Source of the DNA: Marixanthomonas sp. SCSIO 43207
Lineage (GTDB): Bacteria; Bacteroidota; Bacteroidia; Flavobacteriales; Flavobacteriaceae
DNA length: 64,000 nt
Assembly (NCBI RefSeq): GCF_019904255.1
Contig: NZ_CP063203.1
Span: 1,178,001-1,242,000 of the forward strand
Direction of reading: 5' to 3'
Shown here: positions 1-8,556 of the stretch, in pieces
Numbering within the stretch: the first letter of the stretch is position 1
Layout of the letters: every line of letters begins with the position of its first letter
The notes under the pieces: generated by a model
The model's input: the letters and a program-made list of their open reading frames with translations, nothing else
Told to the model about the DNA's origin: nothing
The model's database searches: none
Program-made: the position numbers and the translations under genes

Positions 1-501
1 AATACTACAAATGCAGTTAAAGAAATGAATAAAATGGGGGACGATATTAAAGAACTTCAAAAAATGGAGCCTCTTACCAATGAAGAACTAAAAGAATGGC
101 TTCCCGATGAAATTAACGGAATGAAGCGTACCGGTTATAAAGCAGGACAGGCTTCATACATGAAAATTGCTTCAATTGAAGCTACTTATACCAATGAAGA
201 TAAATCTAAAAAATTCAAATTTCAAGTAATTGACGGTGCGGGTCAAATGGGAGCTGCTGCAACTGCCGGAATGCGCATGTTGTTGTCGCAAGATTTTGAA
301 GAAGAAGATGAGTACAAAACTCGCAGAACAGTGAAGAAAGATGGCAATAAAGCCATTGAAGAGTATAAAAAGAATAATAATAATAGTGAAATTCAATTAA
401 TGGAAGCCAATCGTTTTTACATAAAAGCCAATGGTACCAATATGGATATCGATGAAACTTGGGATGCCATTGATGAACTAGATATAGATGATCTAGGTTA
501 A
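1..501 (+). CDS. Unrecognised protein, C-terminal part (5' truncated by window)
   Basis: The reading frame is open from base 1, so the ATG at 25 is probably internal and the true start lies outside the window. The visible 166 residues are hydrophilic and rich in Lys, Glu and Asn. There is a small Gly/Ala-rich patch (GAGQMGAAATAG) in the middle and an acidic end. I see no membrane segment or catalytic motif in the visible part. The Asn/Thr-rich beginning would fit the linker just after a lipoprotein signal, but that is inference. The gene ends 18 bases before a bidirectional terminator shared with recX. Function unknown. Confidence 0.6.
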   Translation, partial: NTTNAVKEMNKMGDDIKELQKMEPLTNEELKEWLPDEINGMKRTGYKAGQASYMKIASIEATYTNEDKSKKFKFQVIDGAGQMGAAATAGMRMLLSQDFEEEDEYKTRRTVKKDGNKAIEEYKKNNNNSEIQLMEANRFYIKANGTNMDIDETWDAIDELDIDDLG

Positions 502-519
502 AAAAACCAGATGTTAATT

Positions 520-553
520 AAAAAAACCGAAGGTCATTACTTTCGGTTTTTTT
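520..553. terminator. Bidirectional terminator between gene 1 and recX
   Basis: Arms AAAAAAACCGAA (520-531) and TTCGGTTTTTTT (542-553) are perfect complements around a 10-base loop. A-tract and T-tract on both sides let it serve both converging genes. The recX stop codon sits in the right arm. Confidence 0.8.
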
Positions 554-1028
554 ATGAAGTTAATTCTCTCACCTTTTCATACACTAGGTTGCTTTCCCAG
601 CCTCTGTACAGCAGGTAATCAGCTAGTTTTTTTCTTTTCTTTTGAATGTTTTTCTCACTTTTTAATTGGTCTATACGTTTTTCTGCAAGGTCGTGAAAGG
701 TATTATAATATGCCACTTCTGAAATTTCTTGCAAAGCTTTCTTGATATTATATGCCGAAATATCCCTATGTTTTAATTCACGAGTGATGCGTTGTTTACC
801 CCATTTTTTGTTTTTAAACTTTCCGCGGGCAAAGGCCTTTGCAAAGCGTGTTTCATTTAAAAAATTATGTTGTAGTAAATGATGCATGATGTGATTGATC
901 GCTTCAGGAATCATGCGCATTGTTTTAAGCTTTTGTTCCACTTCTTTGTGACAACGTTCTTGATAGGCGCAGTAGCTTTCAAGTTTTCGAGTTGCTTCTT
1001 CTACGGTGTATGTTTTTACTGTATTCAC
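552..1028 (-). CDS. recX: Regulatory protein RecX
   Basis: 158-residue all-helical protein of the RecX family, which binds RecA filaments and limits recombinase activity in the cytoplasm. The N-terminal part has the family pattern (EEATRKLESYCAYQERC), followed by repeats of three-helix units such as LLQHNFLNETRFAKAFARGK and WGKQRITRELKHRDIS. These are the hallmark W-G-x-x-R-I and FA-x-x-F/G motifs. Length matches the family. It is a lone gene, converging with the gene to its left and followed by a shared terminator; recA is not adjacent. Confidence 0.9.
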   Translation of the reverse strand: MNTVKTYTVEEATRKLESYCAYQERCHKEVEQKLKTMRMIPEAINHIMHHLLQHNFLNETRFAKAFARGKFKNKKWGKQRITRELKHRDISAYNIKKALQEISEVAYYNTFHDLAEKRIDQLKSEKNIQKKRKKLADYLLYRGWESNLVYEKVRELTS

Positions 1029-1093
1029 TTTGCGAAAAATAAGGATACTTTTCAGAAAAATGAAATAGAAGTGAATTTAAAATGAAGGCAAAA

Positions 1094-1122
1094 AAAAACC
1101 CTCTCAAATAGAAAGGGTTTTT
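1094..1122 (-). terminator. Terminator of the RNase E/G gene
   Basis: AAAAACCC...GGGTTTTT inverted repeat lying 10 bases beyond the RNase stop. Read on the minus strand it is a short GC-containing hairpin followed by a run of T. Confidence 0.7.
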
Positions 1123-1131
1123 AATGGATTA

Positions 1132-2673
1132 TTATTTTATCATTTCTCCGTTTTTATCGTAAAAATGATATTCCAGATACGTGTAAGCATCTCTTGGTTG
1201 AATTTTTACCCATTTTTTGTGCTCCATAAACCATTTGGTTCGCACAGATGGAAAGCCTTTAATTAAAAAAGCTGCTATAAAAGGATGTGTGTTTAAAGTT
1301 ATCTTTTTATAGTTTTTGTTGAAGAGTTTTTTAAGGTCTTCGGTAATTTTGTTTACAACTACTATGGGAGCTTCAATTTCTCCATTTTCACCGCCGGGAG
1401 CTTCTTCACGAGTTTTTATATTCATCTCGGGACGAACTCGTTGGCGTGTAATTTGGATTAACCCAAATTTACTTGGAGGTAGTATTTTATGTTTTGCTCT
1501 ATCGGTTTTCATCTCATCTCTAAGATGGTTATAGAGTTTTTTACGGTTTCCGGCATTTCCCATATCTATGAAATCTACCACAATAATACCACCCATATCC
1601 CGTAGGCGTAGTTGTCGTGCTACTTCAGAAGCTGCAATTAAGTTTACTTCTAGAGCAGTGTCTTCTTGGTTTTTTGATTTGTTACTACGGTTACCACTAT
1701 TCACGTCTATCACGTGCATAGCTTCGGTGTGTTCAATTACCAAGTAAGTTCCTTTACTACTAGAAACAGTCTTTCCGAAGGATGTTTTTATTTGACGCTC
1801 AATACCAAACTTTTCATACATTGGTACTTTTGAGTCATATAACTTAACAATATTCTCTTTGTCTGGTGCAATTTTTTGCACATAATCTTTTATTTGCAAG
1901 TAAAGAGTTTCATCATCAATATGTATGGCTGAAAAATCATCATTAAATACATCTCGAATAATTGAAGCTCCTCGGTTTAACTCGCTAAGCACCTTACTTG
2001 GGTGGTGCGCACCCCGTAGCTTTTTACACATCGCTGTCCAGCGATCCATAAGATTTTGTAAATCTCTATCCAGTTCTGCTACTTTTTTGCCTTCTGCTAC
2101 AGTACGTATAATAACTCCAAATCCTTTGGGTTTTATACTGGTTAATAGTCTTTTAAGACGTTCTTTTTCATCTTTACTTTCTATTTTTTGTGAAATAGAA
2201 ACACGGTCTGAAAAAGGTACCAATACTATATACCTACCAGCGATTGAAAGCTCAGAGCTTATTCGCGGGCCTTTGGTGGATATAGGTTCTTTTACTATTT
2301 GTACCAGAATAGATTGATTTGACTTTAAGGCATTGTTGATGCCTCCGTTTTTATCAATCTCTTTCTCAAAAGGGAAATTCTTTAAAGAATAGTCTTTAAG
2401 TTTACCTGTGCTTACACGTTTTACGAATTTTAAAAGGGAAGTTACCTTTGGGCCCAAATCATGATAATGCAAAAAAGCATCTTTCTCATAGCCTACGTTA
2501 ACAAAGGCTGCATTGAGTCCTGGAACAGTTTTTCTTATTTTGGCAATAAACACATCACCTACAGAAAACTTGTTGTCTTCTTCCTCTTTATGTAATTCTA
2601 ATAGTTTTCCATCTTTTAAAAGGGCAAAATCAACTTCTTGTGAACTGGATCTAATGAATAATTCGTAGTTCAC
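1132..2673 (-). CDS. rng: Ribonuclease E/G family endoribonuclease
   Basis: 513 residues, the size of RNase G. An S1-like domain spans about residues 35-125 (VGDVFIAKIRKTVPGLNAAFVNVG). The DNase I-like catalytic part includes both metal-binding Asp motifs, IDVNSGNRS and IVVDFIDM. These enzymes cut single-stranded A/U-rich RNA in rRNA maturation and mRNA decay. The stretch after the catalytic domain, where E. coli enzymes carry the CPxCxG zinc link, reads NIKTREEAPGGENGE and has no cysteine. The whole protein has one Cys, so zinc-linked dimers are impossible here. A leader hairpin sits at 2688-2721. The gene lies downstream of the small basic protein and HU genes on the same strand. Confidence 0.92.
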   Translation of the reverse strand: MNYELFIRSSSQEVDFALLKDGKLLELHKEEEDNKFSVGDVFIAKIRKTVPGLNAAFVNVGYEKDAFLHYHDLGPKVTSLLKFVKRVSTGKLKDYSLKNFPFEKEIDKNGGINNALKSNQSILVQIVKEPISTKGPRISSELSIAGRYIVLVPFSDRVSISQKIESKDEKERLKRLLTSIKPKGFGVIIRTVAEGKKVAELDRDLQNLMDRWTAMCKKLRGAHHPSKVLSELNRGASIIRDVFNDDFSAIHIDDETLYLQIKDYVQKIAPDKENIVKLYDSKVPMYEKFGIERQIKTSFGKTVSSSKGTYLVIEHTEAMHVIDVNSGNRSNKSKNQEDTALEVNLIAASEVARQLRLRDMGGIIVVDFIDMGNAGNRKKLYNHLRDEMKTDRAKHKILPPSKFGLIQITRQRVRPEMNIKTREEAPGGENGEIEAPIVVVNKITEDLKKLFNKNYKKITLNTHPFIAAFLIKGFPSVRTKWFMEHKKWVKIQPRDAYTYLEYHFYDKNGEMIK

Positions 2674-2687
2674 TATAATTAATTTTT

Positions 2688-2721
2688 ATCCCGTCCCTAG
2701 AATTTAATGGGGTTGCGGGAT
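2688..2721 (-). promoter_or_regulatory. Leader hairpin just upstream of the RNase E/G start
   Basis: On the minus strand ATCCCG...CGGGAT pair, with an internal CCC/GGG extension. The hairpin ends 14 bases before the start codon at 2673. RNase E genes are known to autoregulate through 5'-UTR hairpins in E. coli; the same role here is inference only. Confidence 0.35.
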
Positions 2722-2755
2722 GGATTAAACAATATTTTATCACAGGTTTTTTTGT

Positions 2756-2780
2756 ATTCTGAAATATTAAATTTCAGAAT
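2756..2780. repeat. Inverted repeat in RNase E/G upstream gap
   Basis: Perfect 10-base arms ATTCTGAAAT / ATTTCAGAAT with a 5-base loop. The gap 2674-2924 also holds a second perfect 13-base inverted repeat at 2858-2870 and 2882-2894 (TTCGTTTCATTCC and its complement). Neither is followed by a convincing T-tract, so their role is open: operator or RNA structure. Confidence 0.4.
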
Positions 2781-2908
2781 AACCCGTCGAAATGGCACAT
2801 TTTATAATCCTATAAAACGGCTATTTCATTTTCAAAGAACGTTTTAAATTTCTTTAATTCGTTTCATTCCCTTGAAATAAAGGAATGAAACGAAGTGTTT
2901 TTAAATGA

Positions 2909-2933
2909 AAAAAGTAGTTAGAAACTACTTTTT
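2909..2933 (-). terminator. Terminator overlapping the stop of the small basic protein gene
   Basis: Perfect 11-base arms AAAAAGTAGTT / AACTACTTTTT with a 3-base loop. On the minus strand the stem includes the stop codon (2925-2927) and runs into TTTTTTC. Confidence 0.6.
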
Positions 2934-3017
2934 CTTTTTGTGGCGATTAGCGCGTCTTCTCTTTTTACGCTTGTGAGTCGCTACCTTATGTCTTTTTCTT
3001 TTTTTACCACTTGGCAT
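2925..3017 (-). CDS. Small basic AURKAIP1/COX24-domain (mS38/bS22-like) ribosomal protein
   Basis: A 30-residue ORF starts at ATG 3015-3017 and is nearly all Lys, Arg and His: it begins MPSGKKRKRHKVATHKRKKR and ends RHKKKK. This matches the very short COX24/AURKAIP1-domain proteins conserved in Bacteroidota, which are related to the small-subunit proteins mS38 of mitochondria and bS22 of mycobacteria. The likely role is binding 16S rRNA near the decoding centre. It lies between the HU gene and the RNase gene on the same strand, with its own terminator. It is short enough to be missed by standard gene callers. Confidence 0.85.
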   Translation of the reverse strand: MPSGKKRKRHKVATHKRKKRRRANRHKKKK

Positions 3018-3040
3018 AGTAAGCTTATTTTGTGTTATTA

Positions 3041-3331
3041 TTATTTTACTTCAACGTTGGTTTTTACACCCTCTACAAATACTTTTGCTGGTTTAAAAGC
3101 GGGAATGTTATGAGCTGGAATTTTAATAGTAGTGTTTTTTGAAATATTTCTACCTGTCTTTTCAGCTCTCTTCTTGATGATAAAACTTCCAAAACCTCTT
3201 AGGTAAACATTGTCTCCACCTTCTAGTGAATTTTTCACTTCACTCATAAAAGTTTCAATTACTGCCTGTACATCAGCTTTTTCCATTCCTTCTTTTTCTG
3301 AGATTTTCGCTACAATATCTGCTTTCGTCAT
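3041..3331 (-). CDS. hup: HU-family DNA-binding protein
   Basis: 96 residues with the classic HU/IHF layout. N-terminal helices (TKADIVAKISEKEGMEKADVQAVIETF) are followed by the beta-arm region beginning RGFGSF and carrying the conserved GRN, then the NIPAFKPAK proline turn. HU bends and compacts chromosomal DNA as a dimer. Only 23 bases separate it from the small ribosomal-type protein downstream. The 118-base gap upstream is shared with divergent mutY. Which HU paralogue this is cannot be told from the window. Confidence 0.93.
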   Translation of the reverse strand: MTKADIVAKISEKEGMEKADVQAVIETFMSEVKNSLEGGDNVYLRGFGSFIIKKRAEKTGRNISKNTTIKIPAHNIPAFKPAKVFVEGVKTNVEVK

Positions 3332-3449
3332 TATTATAAATTTTTATTTAGGTTTATTTTTTTCAAGAGGGCAAATATAACAATTTTATAATCAAATACT
3401 CAAACCTTAAACTATTAAAAAATAAACAGATAAAGCCTATTTTTGACAG

Positions 3450-4517
3450 ATGCCAAAAAATACAAATAATTTTCATAACAAACTAATAATCTGGTACTTG
3501 GAAAACAAACGTGATCTGCCTTGGCGAAAAACAAAAAATCCATACCACGTTTGGTTGTCTGAAATTATCTTACAACAAACGCGAGTTGCGCAAGGTTTAC
3601 CCTATTATTTGGCTTTTGTAGACGCTTTTCCCACCGTTTTTGATTTGGCCAAAGCCCCTCAAGAGAAAGTTTTAAAACTTTGGCAGGGGTTAGGGTATTA
3701 TTCACGAGCTAGAAACTTACACGCATCTGCTCAATATGTTTCAGAAACATTAAATGGTCATTTTCCTACTACATATCAAGGACTTTTGAAACTTAAAGGA
3801 GTGGGTGATTATACGGCAAGTGCTATAGCTTCTATTTGCTTTAATGAGCCAGAAGCGGTTGTAGATGGTAATGTATATAGGGTGCTTGCTCGCGTTTTTG
3901 GAATAGAAACTCCTATTAATAGTACTGCCGGAAAAAAAGAGTTTAAGCAATTGGCTCAACAATTAATACAAACCAATGACCCCGGAATGTATAATCAAGC
4001 CATTATGGAATTTGGTGCTAGGCATTGTGTGCCGCAGAATCCAAACTGTAATACCTGTATTTTTGCTAATCGCTGCGAAGCGTATAAAGAAAATAAAGTG
4101 TCGTCACTGCCTGTAAAACTGAAAAAAGGAAAAACAAAAAAACGATACTTTAATTATCTGGTGGTTATTACAAAAGATGACAAAACAGTTTTAAAACAGC
4201 GAACCGGTAAAGGGATTTGGAGGCAGTTGTATGAATTTCCGCTTATTGAGAGTGATCAAGAAACTTCAGAAGAAGTATTAAAAGAAATGAAACCTTTTAA
4301 AGAATTTTCAGAAAAAGCTACCATTGATTCTGTTACATTATATAATGACTCTCTTATAGTGCATAAACTATCTCATCAACATTTGTATACTAGGTTTTGG
4401 ATTGTTGAGGTTTCAGAAATACAAATGAATACCGTTGCTTTTTCAGAAATAGAAAACTATGCTGTTCCTGTGTTGGTTGAGAATTTTATTTCAAACTTTT
4501 CGGTTTTTAAAAACTGA
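3450..4517 (+). CDS. mutY: A/G-specific adenine glycosylase MutY
   Basis: 355 residues. The N-terminal HhH-GPD glycosylase has LPWRKTKNPYHVWLSEIILQ with the catalytic Glu, the hairpin LKGVGDYTASAIAS, and the catalytic Asp in VVDGNVYRVLAR. The 4Fe-4S cluster motif C-x6-C-x2-C-x5-C lies at about residues 192-208. The last third is the NUDIX-like domain that reads 8-oxoguanine. The enzyme removes A paired with 8-oxoG in the GO repair system. It heads the mutY-ssb-gldE-gldD neighbourhood typical of Flavobacteriaceae. Confidence 0.95.
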   Translation: MPKNTNNFHNKLIIWYLENKRDLPWRKTKNPYHVWLSEIILQQTRVAQGLPYYLAFVDAFPTVFDLAKAPQEKVLKLWQGLGYYSRARNLHASAQYVSETLNGHFPTTYQGLLKLKGVGDYTASAIASICFNEPEAVVDGNVYRVLARVFGIETPINSTAGKKEFKQLAQQLIQTNDPGMYNQAIMEFGARHCVPQNPNCNTCIFANRCEAYKENKVSSLPVKLKKGKTKKRYFNYLVVITKDDKTVLKQRTGKGIWRQLYEFPLIESDQETSEEVLKEMKPFKEFSEKATIDSVTLYNDSLIVHKLSHQHLYTRFWIVEVSEIQMNTVAFSEIENYAVPVLVENFISNFSVFKN

Positions 4518-4544
4518 AAAATTCGCTATCTTTAAAACTATATA

Positions 4545-4552
4545 TACCTTTG
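4545..4552 (+). promoter_or_regulatory. Promoter -7 box for ssb
   Basis: TACCTTTG fits the Bacteroidota consensus TAnnTTTG and lies 19 bases before the ssb ATG. No clear -33 TTG is visible at the expected spacing, so this is a partial match. Confidence 0.5.
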
Positions 4553-4570
4553 TAAATTAATTAAATAATT

Positions 4571-5044
4571 ATGAGTGGAACATTAAATAAAGTGATGCTA
4601 ATTGGGCATACGGGTGATGAAGTAAAAATGCATTATTTTGAAGGTGGCGGAAGCATTGGGCGTTTCCCTCTTGCAACAAATGAAACCTATACAAACCGTA
4701 CAACCGGAGAGCGAGTTTCAAATACTGAATGGCACAATATTGTAGTGCGAAATAAAGGAGCTGAAATTTGCGAGAAATACTTGAAAAAAGGTGATAAAGT
4801 ATATATTGAAGGACGCATTAAAACTCGCAAATGGCAAGATGAAAGTGGTAATGATAGGTATAGTACCGAAATTCAATGTACAGACTTTACGTTTTTAACA
4901 CCAAAAAATGAATCTGGTGAAGGAGCAACGCCTCAAGGTAATACAGGTAGTGCAAATACTCAACAAAATAGAAATAATCAGCCTCAGCAAAACCAACAAC
5001 CACAAGAGACGGTAGGTGAAGAGGAAGATGATTTGCCTTTTTAA
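4571..5044 (+). CDS. ssb: Single-stranded DNA-binding protein
   Basis: 157 residues. An OB-fold fills residues 1 to about 112 (NKVMLIGHTGDE, EWHNIVVRNKGAEICEKYLKKGDKVYIEGR). A disordered Gln/Asn-rich linker leads to the acidic tip EEEDDLPF, the tail that recruits replication and repair partners. The protein coats single-stranded DNA as a tetramer. It sits between mutY and gldE, with a likely own promoter at 4545-4552. Confidence 0.95.
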   Translation: MSGTLNKVMLIGHTGDEVKMHYFEGGGSIGRFPLATNETYTNRTTGERVSNTEWHNIVVRNKGAEICEKYLKKGDKVYIEGRIKTRKWQDESGNDRYSTEIQCTDFTFLTPKNESGEGATPQGNTGSANTQQNRNNQPQQNQQPQETVGEEEDDLPF

Positions 5045-5087
5045 TATAAAGCATTACAAACTTTCAAGTTTAATCTAATATATAATT

Positions 5088-6419
5088 TTGGATCCGGAAC
5101 CCCCGAGTTTATTGATTACTGCATTAGTTAGCTATACGGAAGTCCCCGGTATTATTATGCTGGTGGTTTTGTTACTATTTTCAGCAATGGTTTCTGGCGC
5201 CGAAGTTGCTTTTTTCTCACTTTCGGCAACAGATTTTGAATCAAACGAAGATAGTGCGATCTCGAGGAAACTTCAGATAGTTCAAAAATTACTTGATAGA
5301 CCAAAAAAACTTCTTGCAACAATACTTATAGCAAATAACCTTATCAATATTGCTATTGTATTATTATTTGAAACCTTAAGCGATAGCTGGTTTGAAGGGG
5401 TGAATTATGCAATTAACCTTTACTTTTTTCAGTTAAGCCTATTGCTTATTTTGAAAATAGGTGTAGCAACTTTTTTAATTTTGCTTTTTGGTGAAATTTT
5501 ACCCAAGATTTATGCAAGCCGTAATAAGGTAAGTTTTTCATTGTTTATGGCTTATCCGTTGCAAATTTTGGACAAGTTGTTTTCACCGCTTAGCTTACCA
5601 ATGCGAAGCACTACATTGTTTATTCATAATCGCTTCGGAAAACAAAAGCCAAACATAAGCGTAGATCAATTGTCTCAAGCACTCGAACTTACCAATGAAG
5701 AAGATACTACTCACGAGGAACAAAAAATTTTAAAAGGAATTGTCACTTTTGGAAATACCGATACAAAACAAGTGATGAAACCTCGTATGGATATTTTTGC
5801 GTTAAGTGAAGACTTGTCTTACAAAGAAATTATGCCTCCCATTATAGAAAACGGATATTCGCGTATTCCTGTTTTTAAGGACAATATTGATAACATTACC
5901 GGTATTTTATATGTTAAAGACTTGATGCCTTACATAGACCGTAAAACCCTAGATTGGAAAACCTTAAAACGTGAGGCTTATTTTGTTCCTGAAAATAAAA
6001 AACTAGATGATTTGTTAAATGAATTTAAAGAAATGAAAATGCATTTGGCTATTGTCGTTGATGAGTATGGTGGTACAAGCGGGCTTATTTCTTTAGAAGA
6101 TATTATTGAAGAAATTGTAGGGGAGATTAGTGATGAGTTTGATGATGTAGATCTGGTATTTTCAAAACTAGATGAAAACAACTATGTTTTTGAAGGAAAA
6201 ACTCCTTTAAAAGATTTTTATAAAGTGATAGGTCTTGAAGATCCTCAGGTTTTTGAGGATGAAAAAGGTGAAGCCGAAACGCTAGCTGGTTTTTTATTGG
6301 AAATATCAAAAGGGTTTCCAAAAAAGAACGAAATAATAACCTTCCATCACTATTCGTTTACAATTGAAGCGTTTGATAATAAACGTATTAAACAAATAAA
6401 ACTTTCTATAACTGTATGA
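5088..6419 (+). CDS. gldE: Gliding motility-associated protein GldE (CNNM/CBS/CorC-HlyC)
   Basis: 443 residues from a TTG start; the next Met is 23 codons in, and the MDPEPPS beginning looks native. Three or four membrane helices of the CNNM (DUF21) domain lie within about 20-190, a CBS pair at about 205-340 (MKPRMDIFALSEDLSYKEI) and a CorC/HlyC domain at the C-terminus. GldE is needed with GldD for Bacteroidota gliding and Por secretion, and its domains resemble ion transporters. The stop overlaps the gldD start by 4 bases (ATGA), so the two are co-translated. Confidence 0.92.
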   Translation: MDPEPPSLLITALVSYTEVPGIIMLVVLLLFSAMVSGAEVAFFSLSATDFESNEDSAISRKLQIVQKLLDRPKKLLATILIANNLINIAIVLLFETLSDSWFEGVNYAINLYFFQLSLLLILKIGVATFLILLFGEILPKIYASRNKVSFSLFMAYPLQILDKLFSPLSLPMRSTTLFIHNRFGKQKPNISVDQLSQALELTNEEDTTHEEQKILKGIVTFGNTDTKQVMKPRMDIFALSEDLSYKEIMPPIIENGYSRIPVFKDNIDNITGILYVKDLMPYIDRKTLDWKTLKREAYFVPENKKLDDLLNEFKEMKMHLAIVVDEYGGTSGLISLEDIIEEIVGEISDEFDDVDLVFSKLDENNYVFEGKTPLKDFYKVIGLEDPQVFEDEKGEAETLAGFLLEISKGFPKKNEIITFHHYSFTIEAFDNKRIKQIKLSITV

Positions 6420-6967
6420 GATTTTTAGCTGCTCTTTTTCTGTGTTTTTTAATTTTAGCTTGTAATGAAGAAGTTGTGATAAAACCAGAGGCCAAGCTTA
6501 GGCTAGATTACCCTCAGGCTTCTTATAGTACAGTTCAATTAGATTGTCCTTATTCGTTTAAAATTAATACAAATGCAACACTAAACACTGCTGCTGGATG
6601 TAACGTTGATGTAGAGTACCCTTCTATGCGCGCTACAGTTTATCTCACATATCAATCTGTAAAAAATAATAATATAGACTCATTATTATATGACGCTCAA
6701 AAGCTCACTTATGATCATACCATAAAAGCAAATAGTATCTTAGAGCAACCGCGAGTAGATTCTATTAATAATGTGTATGGAATGTTTTATATGATTGACG
6801 GAAATGCAGCAACACAGTCACAATTTTACGTAACAGATAGTGTAAACCATTTTATTACCGGATCGGTTTATTTTAAAGCAAAACCAAACTTTGATTCTAT
6901 TTACCCAGCTGTTGTTTATTTGCGTGAAGATATAAGGCGTATTATGGAAACCATAAAATGGAAATAA
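6416..6967 (+). CDS. gldD: Gliding motility lipoprotein GldD
   Basis: 183 residues. A short signal ends in a lipobox (FLILACNEE), so the mature protein is a lipoprotein, followed by a GldD domain (YPQASYSTVQLDCPYSF...WVDVEYP-type region). It is translationally coupled to gldE, as in Flavobacterium johnsoniae, where GldD is required for gliding. No further catalytic motif is seen. Confidence 0.9.
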   Translation: MRFLAALFLCFLILACNEEVVIKPEAKLRLDYPQASYSTVQLDCPYSFKINTNATLNTAAGCNVDVEYPSMRATVYLTYQSVKNNNIDSLLYDAQKLTYDHTIKANSILEQPRVDSINNVYGMFYMIDGNAATQSQFYVTDSVNHFITGSVYFKAKPNFDSIYPAVVYLREDIRRIMETIKWK

Positions 6968-7044
6968 CATTTTATTTTTTCGTCTTTCTTAACGTTTAAA
7001 AATCAATCCTATTTACCGACCTTTGCAGCTTCAATTTTGAAGGT

Positions 7045-7917
7045 GTGAAAAATATTGATAAAAAATGGATTTATTTAATAATTCTCTCCATCGTATGGGG
7101 TAGCTCCTTTATACTTATTAAAAAAGCTTTAGAAGGTCTTACGCCTTTACAGTTAGGAGCTTTACGCACCTTGTTTGCAGGAACTTTCTTGCTAGTGATT
7201 GGTTTCAAAAAATTAAAAACCATACAAAAAAGAGAATGGAAATGGATCTCTATTTCAGCTTTCATAGGAACGTTTATCCCTGCGTTCTTATTCGCTTTTG
7301 CCGAAACAGAGATTGACAGTGCCATTGCTTCAATATTGAATTCTACGACGCCTATTATGACATTGCTGCTGGGTGCTGCGGCATTTAGTATTGGTTTTAC
7401 ACGTAATCAGTTAATAGGAGTTATTGTAGGTTTAATAGGAAGTTTTTTTCTTATCTGGAGTGGTAGCGAGGTAAATCCTAATCAAAATTATTGGTACGCA
7501 GGATTAATATTGATTTCTTCAATATGTTATGCTTGTAATGTAAATATTTTAAAAAGATACCTTCAAGACGTTTCTGCTTTTGCAATAACAGTTGGTCAAT
7601 TTTCTGTCATTATTGTTCCGGCGATACTTGTTTTAATAAGTTCAGGTTTTTTTTCAGAAGCCACACTGCAATCTGAAAGTTTATATCCTTCGTTAGGTTA
7701 TTTGTTGATACTGGCTATTATTGGTACTGCTTTGGCCAAAATTTTATTTAATAGTTTAGTGCAGCTAAGCGCGCCTGTTTTTGCCTCATCTGTAACGTAT
7801 ACAATTCCTATTGTTGCTTTAATGTGGGGTTTTCTTGATGGGGAACAATTTAGTTGGTATCAACTGCTGGCGGCAGCTGTAATTTTACTAGGCGTGCTGC
7901 TTTCACGTAAAAGTTAA
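7045..7917 (+). CDS. EamA/DMT-family transporter
   Basis: 290 residues from a GTG start, almost wholly hydrophobic, with ten predicted membrane helices in two EamA repeats (residues about 8-140 and 150-288). Hallmarks are SIVWGSSFILIKKAL at the start of repeat one and FASSVTYTIPIVALMWG near the end of repeat two. Drug/metabolite exporters of this family move small metabolites across the inner membrane. The substrate cannot be inferred. Monocistronic by spacing. Confidence 0.85.
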   Translation: MKNIDKKWIYLIILSIVWGSSFILIKKALEGLTPLQLGALRTLFAGTFLLVIGFKKLKTIQKREWKWISISAFIGTFIPAFLFAFAETEIDSAIASILNSTTPIMTLLLGAAAFSIGFTRNQLIGVIVGLIGSFFLIWSGSEVNPNQNYWYAGLILISSICYACNVNILKRYLQDVSAFAITVGQFSVIIVPAILVLISSGFFSEATLQSESLYPSLGYLLILAIIGTALAKILFNSLVQLSAPVFASSVTYTIPIVALMWGFLDGEQFSWYQLLAAAVILLGVLLSRKS

Positions 7918-7978
7918 CAATCTCTTTAGAAGAATATTTTGTAACTTTCAGTAGCTTTAAAAACAAAAACCTATTGTT

Positions 7979-8434
7979 ATGTTTAAAATTTACTCAAGAT
8001 ACGGGGTTGTTATTGCCGTAGTAGTTATAGCTTATTTTTTATTGCTGAAATTATTAGGACTGCATCAATATCCCGTTTTAAGTGCTGCAAATGGCGTAGT
8101 TTACGGTGCAGGAATTTTGCTAGCCATCAAAAAATATAAAGCAACATCTACAAAGTTTCAATATGAAAAAGGCTTTGAAGTTGGTTTTTTGTGCGGTAGT
8201 ATAGCAACCATTCTTTTCACAATTTTCATGGCATTTTACATATTTGAATTTGATACTGAATTTGCATACAATATTTTAGACTCTTGGAATCTTAATTTTA
8301 ACAAAGGCTCACTAATTTTAATTATATCAATTGTAATAATGGGTTTTTCTACATCGTTGGTGCTAACGTTGGCATTTATGCAACTTTTAAAAGAATCGTG
8401 GAATACCTCTGAAGGTAAACGAAATACAATGTAA
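7979..8434 (+). CDS. DUF4199 membrane protein
   Basis: 151 residues with four hydrophobic segments (about 8-28, 33-50, 70-95 and 112-138). It shows the pattern of DUF4199 proteins common in Bacteroidota, with a polar KYKATSTKFQYEKGFEVG loop between helices two and three. Function unknown; inner membrane. No operon partner is apparent, and a ribosomal promoter follows at once. Confidence 0.7.
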   Translation: MFKIYSRYGVVIAVVVIAYFLLLKLLGLHQYPVLSAANGVVYGAGILLAIKKYKATSTKFQYEKGFEVGFLCGSIATILFTIFMAFYIFEFDTEFAYNILDSWNLNFNKGSLILIISIVIMGFSTSLVLTLAFMQLLKESWNTSEGKRNTM

Positions 8435-8450
8435 ATAACTTTCAAAACAC

Positions 8451-8505
8451 TTTGTAGATTTAAAATATTAGAATTATATTTGCACCCGCCTTAAAAGTAG
8501 GCGGG
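8451..8505 (+). promoter_or_regulatory. rplU-rpmA promoter and leader hairpin
   Basis: TTTG at 8451-8454 and TATATTTG at 8475-8482 are 20 bases apart, an excellent Bacteroidota -33/-7 pair. A GC-rich hairpin CCCGCC...GGCGGG (8485-8505) followed by TTTTTATT lies right where transcription should begin. It could be a leader structure for ribosomal autoregulation or a terminator for DUF4199 transcripts. Confidence 0.65.
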
Positions 8506-8556
8506 CTTTTTATTGTAAAAGCTTAATAAACAAATTAATATATTAAACGATACGCT

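Noticed and set aside
1925-2317. Long plus-strand frame opposite the RNase gene
   Set aside because: Antisense shadow of a well-supported gene, with no start context or family motif. The same holds for the frames opposite ahcY (10733-11119) and the PD40 gene (34685-35089).
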